From Asparagopsis taxiformis (taxonomy: Eukaryota; Rhodophyta; Florideophyceae; Bonnemaisoniales; Bonnemaisoniaceae): a stretch of 64,000 bases of DNA. Positions 34,101 through 43,941 of the stretch are shown here, piece by piece. A program made the position numbers and the translations under genes. The stretch covers positions 124,001-188,000 of the forward strand of contig JALQPE010002358.1 of the NCBI GenBank assembly GCA_030407315.1, read 5' to 3'. The first letter of the stretch is position 1, and each line of letters begins with the position of its first letter. The notes below the pieces were generated by a model. That model saw only the letters and a list, made by a program, of their open reading frames with translations. It had not been told where the DNA came from and searched no databases.

Positions 34101-35215
34101 AAGCACTTTACGGTCTCAAACAGGCTCCAAGACAGTGGCACGCTAAAATTGACGAGTTTCTCATATCTGAACTCACATTCCAGAGCTCCCCGTACGATCC
34201 ATGCTTCTATGTTAGGAACAGTAAGGATTCTATGATGATCATTGCACTTTACGTGGATGATTTGTTGCTGGCCTCTAGCAGCAGAGACTTATTGGACGAA
34301 CTAAAGGAAGAGTTCTGCAAACGCTTCGAGATGAAAGACTGTGGCAGAGCTCGAGTGTGCCTTGGACTAGAAATTATACGGGACCCTTCCAGAGGGCTGT
34401 TGCACTTGAATCAAACCCGATACGCCGAAAAGGTATTGGAACGATTCGGAATGGAAAACTCCAGCCCTGTTACAACTCCAATGCAAGCTCAGATCTCGAT
34501 TGGGGATACCGAAACAGAGGCAATTGACTCCACACTCTACCGCAAAGCCATTGGAAGCCTAATGTATCTAGCTGTGGGAACTCGTCCTGACATCGCGTTT
34601 GCAGTCGGAAGACTTGCTCAGTTCGTCGAGACTCCAACCAAATCTCTCTGGGTAGCTGTGAAGCGCGTTCTACGATATGTTTCAGGTACTAAAGGTTTTG
34701 GGGTACTTTACAAGGCCTCAGAGGATCTATCACCGGTAGGATTTAGCGACTCAGATTGGGGAGGCTGCACAATAAATCGGAAATCTACCAGCGGCTACGT
34801 CTTCATGATGGCTGGCGCAGCTGTGAGCTGGAAGTCTCGCAAGCAAAGCTGTGTAGCTCAGTCTTCCTCCGAGGCTGAATACATGGCCCTGAGTGCTGCT
34901 GTAAAGGAGGCTATTTGGCTCAGCAATATAGTTGGTTTCGGCAGCGGGAACAGCTCCGCAGATCCGATTCTCATCAATGTCGATAACCAAGGCTCAATCA
35001 AGATGGCCAAGAATGACGCATCGGGAACTCGAACCAAACATATCGACATCCAATATCATTTCGTCCGAGATTGTCTACTGAAGGAGATGTTTGCAATTGA
35101 CTACTGCCCAACATCTGAAATGATAGCCGACCTGCTGAGTAAGCCTCTGCAACGCGTTCAGTTCATGAAGCTCCGAGAACTTATGGGTGTGTCAGCACTG
35201 TCATCAATCGAGTAA
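31139..35215 (+). CDS. Copia Gag-Pol polyprotein, intact ORF, copy 2
   Basis: 1358 residues. CCHC knuckle from C224; protease D309 (YIDSAATSH); integrase D511, D574, E610 with 35 residues between the last two; reverse transcriptase YVDD 1038-1041; RNase H at the C-terminus. The polypurine tract AAGAGGGGGAG follows the stop at 35219-35230. Compared with copies 1 and 3 it carries private substitutions in conserved blocks: DDKFRW where the others have DDKSR, TYPPV for TYAPV, CIDY for the G-containing form, VNWKE for VNGKE, and LLSKP for LLTKP. These may lower activity despite an open frame. Confidence 0.93.
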   Translation: MESNTSGIRIEKLDYSNFHSWKQKMELILGHREVDEMIDSELCPPRPTDPEELSKWLRKDKTARMAIGITSSDEMLKNVTHTTTALEMWQEICNVHQRHTLLNKLAARRDFYTATMRPGEQMLVYINRVRQMATVLTSMGVNIDDKEMAMAVLNGLPSSFQTLITALDAIGDEDPTFTFDKVRSLLLQEERRAAIQKPRGSSSDTAALVSTSGKPSGNINRKKCTHCGRTNHTEPYCWQKYGRPPRSRSNKPRTSAHISQRESNLTSMAAVAMDTEQNKDDEGKEYVCLLSSYSESLKEIHIASTWYIDSAATSHMTFDRTMFVSYKKLKPFSVTLGDKSTALAVGCGDVKLSILVNWKERVYLLKDVLHVPSFIFSLISVSTLTARGISVQFTNNGVILTKDGGAIATGHKRNGLYAIDLNVPPKERDIGIESACVASLQLWHERLGHFDKNGISRMSQISAVNGLRIKNDSSPKTHLCEGCVTGKMPRVAIPKSSLTRAFEILDLVHTDLAGPIEPRSKGGARYFVTFIDDKFRWLTVYPLHRKSDCFDAFQRFLRLAETQTGRVLRQLRSDGGGEYFSNEFCSFLEMKGIKRETTCAYTPQQNGVAERMNRTLKDHIRTMLHHNSTPLEFWAEALSCAAYIRNRVTSRSLPSGTTPFQIWHGRKSNIAHLRTFGSNCWYKIPDEHLQTLDYRSVKAIMLGYAETQKAYKLWDFTNEKIVVSRDVIFDETKLKKVTKESDYTEFDTFSYETFENHTSENSPGSRTQKNSPPSPPSSPSTEHTTSQPQSPPPTSASGPDVSIMNAPRKSFRARKPPGEWWKTTAIVSAAADSTPEHLLTFTEVTKGEDKGLWIEAIQSEMDSLHANRTWILVPRSEAVNLLSSKWVFKRKDVINDNGEHSIKHKARLVTRGFEQKYCIDYAETYPPVVKFCTLRMFFALTVHHDLFCDQMDVKTAFLYGDLEQEIYMEQPEGFVSPAYPNHVCKLQKALYGLKQAPRQWHAKIDEFLISELTFQSSPYDPCFYVRNSKDSMMIIALYVDDLLLASSSRDLLDELKEEFCKRFEMKDCGRARVCLGLEIIRDPSRGLLHLNQTRYAEKVLERFGMENSSPVTTPMQAQISIGDTETEAIDSTLYRKAIGSLMYLAVGTRPDIAFAVGRLAQFVETPTKSLWVAVKRVLRYVSGTKGFGVLYKASEDLSPVGFSDSDWGGCTINRKSTSGYVFMMAGAAVSWKSRKQSCVAQSSSEAEYMALSAAVKEAIWLSNIVGFGSGNSSADPILINVDNQGSIKMAKNDASGTRTKHIDIQYHFVRDCLLKEMFAIDYCPTSEMIADLLSKPLQRVQFMKLRELMGVSALSSIE

Positions 35216-35230
35216 GCCAAAGAGGGGGAG

Positions 35231-35705
35231 TGTTGAATCACTGCGAATAGGCCTCGAAGGCCTAATTCCGTGAGAAAACATTGACTCTCGATTTCTCTAT
35301 GAAGGAGTGCTCTGAGCGCTCCGAAAACTATCTCATTGTATTCAGCGTCACCGAATTAGTTGGGTAGCAACTTCTCCGGGGCTCTTACGACACTCCATTA
35401 CGGAGTAACTAGCCTCAGAAGTTTTAATTTGTTTGTCATAATTCAAATTAGTAATTAGAAATGCTAGGACGAGTTGAGGTCCTGGCACTGGGAAAAATGG
35501 TATGATATATGTACACGTGGCGATGGCATGATAGAAATCACACGTGTACCAGATTGGCAGGTGGTGATGGCAACGACAGACTGTCTGGACAAACCAAGAA
35601 CAGGCTGTCCGACTCACCGTTGGCGCATCTCGCCAGTAGTAGAAATAATCTGGTGAGCTCGCAATTTTTAGTAAACACTGGTAAGCGACCATTTTGATTC
35701 TCACA
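35231..35705 (+). repeat. 3' LTR of copia copy 2
   Basis: 475 bp, nearly identical to 29280-29754, followed by target duplicate GCACC. Confidence 0.93.
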
Positions 35706-37363
35706 GCACCAGCACGTTGGTTATCTTGGGGGACAATCTCAACGGCAGAATCGGGGGAACGGGCGGAGTCTTCGTCAACCTCATCACCGGAAGCAGTGGC
35801 TTGTTGTTGATCGGTGGGTTTATCAACAACGGCCTGCTCTTCTTCCCCGGCGGATTGTTGTACCACAACCGGCTCTTCTTCCTCGAGGCGTGTGCTCCCC
35901 GTCGAGCGAAGTCGCTGTGAACGGCGGCGGATGCCATGCGAAGCAGGCTCAAGTTCGACATTCCGCTGCTTCTTGTGAGTGAGTCTCACATTGGCAGCAG
36001 AAGGGCGGCGTTTGCGTCGAGCCTTAGTCTTCTTCTTCAATGTCGGATTGAAAAACTCTTTCAAGTTCGTTTCCAAATCCTGTAAACGCGTGGTTCTCCG
36101 TCGCATTCGAACCTCACTGCTCCGGTCGTCCCCTCTATACATTGCAATGGCATTGGTGAGATGCCATTGCAACTCCTTCGGCTGCTTAACCGACCCAATT
36201 GCCATCTCTGTGCTCAGAAATGACTTGCGCATAATACTCTTTGGGCGCCCATACGCAGCGTACAGAGAATTTGCGATTGCAGTCACGCGACGGACGTATG
36301 TATAGAAGTCGTTCACGTCAAAGCGTTCATCCGGACGTCCACCATGGGCAGGGTTCAAGTACTCCGAAAGACCACGCAAGACGAAGAAAAAGTTTTCTTC
36401 CAGCAACTCGCGCACTATCTTGTGGTCCAGGTGCGTTATCCCAATCTCGTTGCGGCGCTCGGAATTGTTCAGCTCACGCAACACGTCGTCGAGAACAGGA
36501 TGCTTCAGCGTTGCTATAGCCAAACGCGTCCACCACCGGGCCGTGTTCGTTGAATTCATCATCCCCATGAACTGCGCCTCGAACAATGTTCGGATGACAT
36601 CAGACTCACGCAAGTCGCCAGCGTTTTCCACGTTATTTGCAACAGCAATCGTACGGATGAACTGCTGGATGGACGACAAGATTCGAACCAGGGAGCGCTC
36701 CGTCAGTTGCGTCCCAGTCGTATGGTTCGACTCTGCACTCTTGTGGATGATCTCATGAGGCTGAAGATCACTGTCGTCCTTGCGGCGAAGGTAGTACACA
36801 TCCAGAGGCTGAGTAACCCAGCGCAAGCGGTTTGCGTCCTGTGGCAGCTTGGTTCTGTGCATACGGGTGAGGCGCGTGAAGTCATCGGCAATGCTATGCA
36901 TAGCATTGAGACGATGCAGTCCGTCGATCACGGTCACGTTCGCATTGGCATGGAATTTGCCATTCTGGAACAGACGCGTGTCGGCGGGCAGATGCGTGTT
37001 CTGCGACCTCAGCACCGTCACAGTGATACGCGAAGAGCTCACATACCCCACAGCCAACATATTGTTGCGCAGGTCCTCCACGTGGTCTTCTTTCACATCC
37101 CGAAGGGTCACGGCCGGTTCCACTAGCTGCCTCACCAACACAGTCGCTCCTTCTCCGACGTAATCCGACGTCACAAACTTGGGCACCGTAATTTGCGTCC
37201 CCTGCTGCTCACGAATGCTTCTTTCCGCCACCTCCGGTTCGTCGTCCACCTCGGTTACGTCCTGCGTAGTAGCTTCGGTGACGTTGGAGCGAGCAGGGCG
37301 CTTCGTGCCTCCCGAAACCGGGACGGAGCGTGCTGGATGCTTCGTACCCCCCGAACCAGTGAT
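35706..37363 (-). pseudogene. ParB-like part of ParB-dioxygenase fusion (right copy, 5' of copia)
   Basis: Minus-strand homologue of 23116-24773 on the left, running from just after the in-frame TAA (37364-37366) to the copia insertion. It carries the IDGLHRLNAM ParB-like motif, the long helical region and the basic patch. Copia enters in the acidic linker between the ParB-like and dioxygenase domains, so the ORF here reads out into the LTR and stops at 35348. Without the insertion the frame continues into 27528-29279, so the fusion was a single polypeptide. Small differences from the left copy, such as GDEVDED for GDAGDED, lie in the linker. Confidence 0.75.
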
Positions 37364-37849
37364 TTAGCCTGCTGGACCGGTACTGGGCATCCGTCCCGAG
37401 CTGGCCTGGTTCGTCGCTGCGTTGAAGTTTGACGCAGGGGTACGAATGTCGCTAGGGCCATCCTCCGCAGCGGGGCGCATCATCCGAATATCCCAAGGGT
37501 AAAACGCCGCGGCGTATGCTCCACCCATCGTCTCCAGCGGTCCCTCGGCGCCATCAAACATGTACGGGAACGGGAGGTCCTTGAACTTGTCCTTAGTCGC
37601 AATGTTGCGCACGACGATATAGTCCGCCTCGTCGGTTTCCGGCAGCTTGTGGTTGTGCAGCGTGCGCGGAAGGCCAACATCGCCACCAGCAGTGCTCACC
37701 GAAGCCGTCCCAATATGCACAGCCGCACCGTCCACGTCCGCAAACAAATTGACATCGACGCCGCGCTTGAGTCCGCGCGACTCCGCTGACGCGCTCACTT
37801 GATCGCCGCAAACCGTTGAAAACAAACTGCTGAAATGCGTATCCGCCAT
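37364..37849 (-). CDS. N-terminal ORF of ParB-like gene, ends at in-frame TAA (right)
   Basis: Mirror of 22630-23115: same MADTHFSSLF start (ATG at 37849) and same TAA. Function unknown. The retained stop in both arms argues that it is not a private sequencing error. Confidence 0.6.
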   Translation of the reverse strand: MADTHFSSLFSTVCGDQVSASAESRGLKRGVDVNLFADVDGAAVHIGTASVSTAGGDVGLPRTLHNHKLPETDEADYIVVRNIATKDKFKDLPFPYMFDGAEGPLETMGGAYAAAFYPWDIRMMRPAAEDGPSDIRTPASNFNAATNQASSGRMPSTGPAG

Positions 37850-38129
37850 GGTTGTCGAGCTGGAAAGGAAAAGAGATGGTTGACGTTGACGTATTGGAGT
37901 GATGTGGATGGTATGTTTCACGTTGAAGAATGGTCGTGAACGCCAATCGCTGGAAATAATAACACAATAGAAACGAAATTTTGTTAGGTACACACCTATC
38001 GTGACCGCTGGAATGCAAGAGAGGCAATCGAGATGTGAGTGTCCGTTCGGAACGGGCCCGAGTCGGGCTCTCGAAACCTGACGAGGTGGCGTGAAGCAGG
38101 CAGTGTCCTTGATGTGTAATGTGTTAAAA

Positions 38130-38899
38130 TTACAGCTGCCAAGCTAGGCGGCTTTTGGGGCGGCTGCGAGCACCCCTTTATCCGGGGAACACCCTGATTT
38201 GAGATAAAATTTGGGCTATTCTCAAAAACATGCACATGTAAACATGTTTTTGAGATGGGGGTGTGCCGTACGGCACAATCGACCCGCCCAAATCGTTGAT
38301 TTTTGCAAGATTTTTTGTGCCCGAAATTTTAGAATTTCTGGGCTGGCCAGCAGTGCAATCGAGCTGGACATCCACCGGACGTCCATTTCAGGTTGGTCGT
38401 GTGCTGCCTACATCCACGCATTGCAGCAACTAAGCAGGCGGGTTCACTACTAATACAAAGTGCACGGAATATGAGTAACGTGATGGGTGAGTAGTGTTTG
38501 TGTTGAGGGAGTAAGGCGGGACCATGATGAAACACGGAAGAAGATGTCACCCTAGCATAACTTAGGCTTAAAGCCTGGAATCGACCCATCTTTCGGCGCC
38601 ATTTAGCCTCACAGTTAGTGCTTACAGAAGCCAGTGATGACCCCGCTCGGGGCGGCGGCTCCGGTTCCTGGGGCCGTTGTGGCCAAATTAGACACCCTGA
38701 TTTGAATTAAAATTTGGGCTATTCCCGAAAACATGCACATGTGAACATGTTTTTGAGATGGGGGTGTGCCGTACGGCACAATCGACCGCCCAAATCGATG
38801 TTTTCTGCAATATTTTTTCTGCCCGAAATTGTAGAATTTCTGGTCTGGCCAGCAATGCATCTGAGCTGGACATCCCCATTTCCAGTGGCCGTCCGGATG
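38130..38899 (+). repeat. R-S-R module between the divergent genes, right arm
   Basis: Mirror of 21580-22350: R6 (palindrome 38263-38276), S, R7 (palindrome 38766-38779). Presumed bidirectional promoter of the ParB-like and methyltransferase genes. Confidence 0.75.
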
Positions 38900-39225
38900 T
38901 CGCTCACCTGGTAAGCGTGATGCACCTGTGACAACCTATGTGACTGCAGTCACAGCCGCCATGGCGGCCGTGCAGTACAACACTCAAAGACAGGGAATCA
39001 CAATCTTTTTAAAATTTTTCTTTACCACGTATCCGTCACAACCTATTACCTACACCGGTTACGGGTTTCAAGACCTTTCCAGTGCTGTGTACCCGTATAC
39101 TCTGTTCCGTTCGATATCAAACAGTGTTCCTCACGAAAGAGTGCAAACGTCACGAGATACGTCGTCAAATTTGACTGTCTCGCCGAGCGGTCGCCATCCT
39201 GTACCGAATTTCCACTCATTCCATT

Positions 39226-42200
39226 ATGACGAATAAGCGCAGGCGCAACAGCAATCCGATCGTTGACGAGGCAACCGTGCCAATTCTGCGCGAACCCGCT
39301 AGCCCTTGGGAGGATTCTAGTGACATGGGTACACGTCGAAACGTAGGTCGCGCCGCCCGCGAAACTACTCTTGCTGGCAAAGACTTCCTCCGCCTCTTGC
39401 TCGATTTGTTCGCCCACTCAAGTTTCGCAGACTTGACGGACAAGCCGGGAGGTTTCACATACGCGGACCTTGGCGCTTGGGTTGCGCAGGGCACGGAAGA
39501 ACAATTTGCGGCGCTGCAAGGTCGACTCAGCATGGCCTTCAGCGGTCGTTCGAAGAATGCTGGAGTCGAGGCGGATGTTGCCAAAATCGTCATGGCAGAG
39601 ATGAACGTTGAGCGAGCCAAGCAGATTGTTCGTCTGGCATTACCGATTGCCGAGATTTCAAGACAGGATGAGCGTATCGGGCAATGGGTTGAGCACTGCA
39701 TCCTTTCTGGGATCGTGCTGCAGACCTTCCTTATCGGATGTAACATGCTTCCTTCGCCACTACAGGCGCCGCAGCGCGGGGAACCAAGCGCCTTCGTTCT
39801 TGCTCCACCGGAAACGTTCGAGGTATTGATGTATTTCCAAGCGTTGTCTATCATCCGAAATCACAACAAGAACCTGCTGCGTCGCCGAATAGGCGACGCG
39901 GCCGAAGAGGGGAACGAAGCCGCACGCGTCCCAGCCCATCGGAAAAGCACTAATCGAGCTTGTTACGTGGTTCAAGTTTTATACCATGCTTGGACCGATG
40001 TGGCCTTCGCCGCAAAGTGTTCCAGCTTCGAAGAGTTGATGGCGCCGTACATCATTTTCGACAGCAGTGAGCATTGGTTTGACGTGCTCGATGAAGGTCT
40101 ATTCGCACCGATGGAGCAGAAGCTAGATCTCTACCACGACAAAGCTCCCCTATCTCATCCTGATGGATATGGTGGAAAAGTAGAGACAAGAACCAGTGCG
40201 CAGCACAGTGCATTTAGGGACCTTATGAGGAAGTTCTTCGACCGGTTGCAGTTTCTTATCGTCAACCCGGACCTGTACACCTGGCCGGAGTCCGACCGCT
40301 GGGGGGCGCTGGAAATATACTTGTCAAGCGGAAATCCGGACAAGCTGCCAGCGTACTTTGACACCCTCGACGAAGACGTTATGGCTGTCCTCCGCCCGGT
40401 ACCACAAGCCGCGGACGCAGAAAAGGTCCCCAAGCCGGTTGATGACACTCCCATTCGTCGCAACACAGGAGGGAGAGGTTTGGTTCCGTCGACAAGACAC
40501 ACAACCAGGCTTCAACTTGGACCTGGGAGGACCAGTCTTACTGCCCAAGGGCCGTCTCCCCCGTCACCGTCACCCCATGCGACAGAAGAGCAGGAAAGTG
40601 AAGGGCAGGCTCTCGCAAAGGACTTTCTTTCGAAAATGAGTCAGTATTGCCGGGTGTACGACGTCCCTTTCGAAGATTTTGTCAGTGCCGACGAGAGCCG
40701 AGAACACGTGCCCATCACGGGCAACGTTCAGCTCATTCTGACTGATGCGCCCTACAATGTTCGTCGTAAGAGGAACGATTCCAACTCTTCGTACGACAGG
40801 CTAACTGCAGAAGATATGCAGGCTAGCATCGAAGTGTTTGACGAGCTGTTGCGCCCCGGTGGCCACGGCATCGTGTTCTGCTCCGTTTTGCAGTTCTACG
40901 AATGGTTCCATTACTTGGAAACGTACAAAGGACCGCAGTCAGAAGGCCCAACCGATGCTGCTGCCAGTGATGACGGGTCGGATGAAGAAGAGGTTACGTC
41001 CATGAATTCGGACTCCGAAGCATCGCAGCACAGTGGCGAAGAAAGTGCGGATGAGGAGGAGGAGGACGACGAGGAGGACGTCGTTCGGAATTCAGTTTTT
41101 TTCGTTGACGAGGTACCTCTGTTGTTTGTGCGACTACCTGGGCACCTCTATCAAATGCCGGGGCGGAAGAGGTACCAACGCATGAACATGGCAGAGGTCG
41201 CTATCCACTTCTGGAAGCGAGGTGTTCCGTTCAAGACCGGAAGCGAGATGGTGGCCTATAGGAACCACGGATACATGGACGGCACGTACCCGGCGTGGTG
41301 CAACGTCACCATCAATATGCCCGCCATCGATTCGAATGAGATGGTGTGGCGAACAAGGAACACAACCGGTGCTACGGTCAGAGTTCGTGCAGAGCAGAAG
41401 AGCGTCGCTCTCATGATGGAGTTGATCAGCCAGCATTCACAGCCTGGTGATATTGTTGTCGATCCATTCTCTGGCACTTTCGCAACGGGAAAAGCAGCTA
41501 TGAGCTTGCCTGAGCACCGTGTTTTCGTCGGCAGTGACATGGAAAAATTGTGTGTGGCACGATCGCTTCCAAAGCTGTGTGCAGTCATGTCACGTGTAAT
41601 TCTTTCAAACAACACTGACATGAGGGTCACGACAGAAGCGAAACAGAGTGCTCAGAAGTTCTTGGCGTCCCCCTCTGTCACGATGCGTACGCAGAGGGAA
41701 CGGAGGATCATCGAACCCCCACCTGGCCTTCCCCTGTACCAGAGGTTCCCGAAATATATTCGGCAGTACCTCTGGCAGCTGTGCCCAGAGTCGATTGCGT
41801 CGCACGAGCACATGGAAAAACCGGTACATTATTGGCCACCTTCCCTGCGCCGCTGGTTGCAAACTGAAAACCCTCGCGTGATGCGGGCACACGATTGTGT
41901 TGCGAAAAAATTGAGCGTTCGACCATTGCTGATTAAGCATCCAAATGCAGGAAGAGGGCTCTTCGCTGAACAGACATTTAATGTTGGCGACGAAGTATGT
42001 GCATACTACGGAACTGTTTTGTACTCTGATATGAGCAAGGAGTCGATGAGGTTCGCGTACGTAGAGGGTCACATGGCGATAACGAAGGAAACTTTCTTGA
42101 TGTATGCCATCAAGCTGTATGCAACAGCGGAGGACGACGAAAACATCGAGCATCCAATTTGGATTGTTCCGGCTCCGTTCTGTTCGGCGCAGTTCATCAA

Positions 42201-42423
42201 CGACCCGCGGTATTTGCGAGGTGAGGACACTCCGGCGGAAGACACCAGGCGGATGGCCAACGTCGAGTTTGTCGAGAACTACAGCAGCGGTTTGACGGGG
42301 AAGAAGCTCAAGGCGAAGGACCTAGAAAATCCGAAGATCATCGTAGTACGTGCAATCCGCGATACCCGTCCAGGGCAGGAGCTCTACGTCCATTATGGGA
42401 CAGCGTTTAGAGCATGGAATTAG
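39226..42423 (+). CDS. Beta-class DNA N6A/N4C methyltransferase fused to a SET domain (intact ORF)
   Basis: 1065 residues. Residues 1-~450 are a helical region I do not recognise, with a Pro/Ser linker. The methylase has motif IV first (LILTDAPYN, 507-510), an acidic insertion (~560-625), then RAEQKSVALMMELI and motif I VVDPFSGTFATG (from about 744), the beta-class order of bacterial N6-adenine/N4-cytosine enzymes. Motif IV is DAPY instead of DPPY; the left copy keeps DPPY. The C-terminal SET domain (~896-1065) shows HPNAGRGLFAEQ, CAYYGT, QFINDPRY and GQELYVHYG, matching the AdoMet-binding and catalytic SET signatures. Such a fusion could couple DNA and histone (or other protein) methylation. 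Divergent from the ParB-dioxygenase gene, and probably co-regulated with it. Confidence 0.85.
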   Translation: MTNKRRRNSNPIVDEATVPILREPASPWEDSSDMGTRRNVGRAARETTLAGKDFLRLLLDLFAHSSFADLTDKPGGFTYADLGAWVAQGTEEQFAALQGRLSMAFSGRSKNAGVEADVAKIVMAEMNVERAKQIVRLALPIAEISRQDERIGQWVEHCILSGIVLQTFLIGCNMLPSPLQAPQRGEPSAFVLAPPETFEVLMYFQALSIIRNHNKNLLRRRIGDAAEEGNEAARVPAHRKSTNRACYVVQVLYHAWTDVAFAAKCSSFEELMAPYIIFDSSEHWFDVLDEGLFAPMEQKLDLYHDKAPLSHPDGYGGKVETRTSAQHSAFRDLMRKFFDRLQFLIVNPDLYTWPESDRWGALEIYLSSGNPDKLPAYFDTLDEDVMAVLRPVPQAADAEKVPKPVDDTPIRRNTGGRGLVPSTRHTTRLQLGPGRTSLTAQGPSPPSPSPHATEEQESEGQALAKDFLSKMSQYCRVYDVPFEDFVSADESREHVPITGNVQLILTDAPYNVRRKRNDSNSSYDRLTAEDMQASIEVFDELLRPGGHGIVFCSVLQFYEWFHYLETYKGPQSEGPTDAAASDDGSDEEEVTSMNSDSEASQHSGEESADEEEEDDEEDVVRNSVFFVDEVPLLFVRLPGHLYQMPGRKRYQRMNMAEVAIHFWKRGVPFKTGSEMVAYRNHGYMDGTYPAWCNVTINMPAIDSNEMVWRTRNTTGATVRVRAEQKSVALMMELISQHSQPGDIVVDPFSGTFATGKAAMSLPEHRVFVGSDMEKLCVARSLPKLCAVMSRVILSNNTDMRVTTEAKQSAQKFLASPSVTMRTQRERRIIEPPPGLPLYQRFPKYIRQYLWQLCPESIASHEHMEKPVHYWPPSLRRWLQTENPRVMRAHDCVAKKLSVRPLLIKHPNAGRGLFAEQTFNVGDEVCAYYGTVLYSDMSKESMRFAYVEGHMAITKETFLMYAIKLYATAEDDENIEHPIWIVPAPFCSAQFINDPRYLRGEDTPAEDTRRMANVEFVENYSSGLTGKKLKAKDLENPKIIVVRAIRDTRPGQELYVHYGTAFRAWN

Positions 42424-42452
42424 GTTCACGAAAGATGTTTTCATTTCGACTA

Positions 42453-42462
42453 CAAATAAAGC
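42453..42462 (+). terminator. Polyadenylation-like signal
   Basis: CAAATAAAGC about 35 nt after the SET stop codon, conserved in the left arm. Confidence 0.4.
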
Positions 42463-42493
42463 TACGTTCCAGAGTTGAAGTATATCATATAAT

Positions 42494-43446
42494 AACACTA
42501 GTTTGGTGTATTTCGGGGGAATATTTTTGAAATAGGGAAATTTCAGAATGGGCGAATCTGGGTGTAATGCATATCGCTGGAGAGCTACTTTGGAGCAAAT
42601 TACAATGGTACTCATTTGGTTGGTTCAGTGCTCATAGTTACCAAGCTATTCAAACTTCTATTTTGGAAGCAAAAATGACCTATCAGTTGTGCATTGTTCT
42701 GAATTTTAAATATTTATTTCCGATTTTCAATATCACGTGGTCTGTCTCTCATGGTAATAAAGCGTTTGAGCTGGTATGATGCGTATCGCATCCTGAAATC
42801 TCAAAATTTTTTATGCTTGCAACAAGAAAGTGCACATGAGCCATCAGATCGTTTTCAAAACACACCGACGGTGGTGTATCCAATCGATTACTGTTAGACC
42901 AAGCTTGTATGAAATAGAAGATGGATCTGGAGGATGTGAAGATTTGGACGGATAAGTTAATGTTGATGATGAATGTCTCGCATGGCATGTCGGTGCATTG
43001 GAAAATGGCAGAGATAGCAACTTTCATCGCATCGCTCGTGGATCTACAGTGCCATCGCATCTATCCATCCGTCTAACATCCGCCTCTGCCGCACCAACAT
43101 CTCTTCCCCCACCACTCTGCTTCCTGCATGTCTAACTAGCGCGCAAGCTTCCGAAGATGCAGAGCATTCCGCGCGAAAGGAACCGCTCTATCCAAGTCAC
43201 GAACTAGACATCGTCCACCGTGCTACCTTTCGCCAACCATCACTACGTCACACTGTACGAGAAGCGCTTTGCCAAGCGGTAAATTAGCTCTGCTACCGCG
43301 ATTTCTTCACCCTCCCTTACAGACGCATTCATGAGCTCGTGCCCATCGTCACCGCCTTTCAGAGCTGCGATATTGGGTAATAGAAGCGTCTCACCCTTCG
43401 CAAAGCCTCATGTCTCAATGTTTACATATGAACTGGAAATGAAGGA
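42494..43446. other. Intergenic, nothing recognised
   Basis: Unique-looking DNA between the right arm end and copia copy 3; short frames only. No R repeat at this arm end, unlike the left. Confidence 0.5.
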
Positions 43447-43451
43447 GGTTA

Positions 43452-43926
43452 TGTGAGAATCAAAATGGTCGCTTACCAGTGTTTACTAAAAATTGCGAGC
43501 TCACCAGATTATTTCTACTACTGGCGAGATGCGCCAACGGTGAGTCGGACAGCCTGTTCTTGGTTTGTCCAGACAGTCTGTCGTTGCCATCACCACCTGC
43601 CAATCTGGTACACGTGTGATTTCTATCATGCCATCGCCACGTGTACATATATCATAACATTTTTCCCAGTGCCAGGACCTCAACTCGTCCTAGCATTTCT
43701 AATTACTAATTTGAATTATGACAAACAAATTAAAACTTCTGAGGCTAGTTACTCCGTAATGGAGTGTCGTAAGAGCCCCGGAGAAGTTGCTACCCGACTA
43801 ATTCGGTGACGCTGAATACAATGAGATAGGTTTCGGAGCGCACAGAGCACTCCTTCATAGAGAAATCGAGAGTCAAAGTTTTCTCACGGAATTAGGCCTT
43901 CGAGGCCTATTCGCAGTGATTCAACA
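43452..43926 (-). repeat. 3' LTR of copia copy 3
   Basis: 475 bp; complement of the purine tract at 43927-43938. Confidence 0.93.
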
Positions 43927-43941
43927 CTCCCCCTCTTTGGC

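Larger units (their letters stand above)
29280..35705 (+). mobile_element. Ty1/copia LTR retrotransposon, copy 2 (complete, inserted in ParB-dioxygenase gene)
   Basis: 6426 bp, LTRs 29280-29754 and 35231-35705 (475 bp each), target duplication GCACC (29275-29279, 35706-35710). The empty site is preserved in the left arm as GGTGC at 24769-24773, direct proof that insertion followed the inverted duplication or struck one copy only. One of the few LTR differences I noticed is tagtGaac/tagtAaac; another lies near the AATTAGT(C/T)GG segment, so insertion is recent. Confidence 0.95.
28912..42493 (+). repeat. Right arm of large inverted repeat (interrupted by copia copy 2)
   Basis: Inverted copy of 17985-25136 plus the 6431-bp copia insertion including target duplicate. 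The dioxygenase segment 27528-28911 continues past the arm end and has no left counterpart. Confidence 0.9.

Noticed and set aside
36241..37126. Open frames antisense to the ParB-like and copia genes
   Set aside because: They mirror real coding sequence on the other strand and recur identically wherever the parent gene is duplicated.
17985..42493. Inverted arms as a pure assembly palindrome artefact
   Set aside because: The arms differ by substitutions, homopolymers and the copia insertion, and end asymmetrically. An artefact cannot be excluded without reads, but the sequence argues for real copies.
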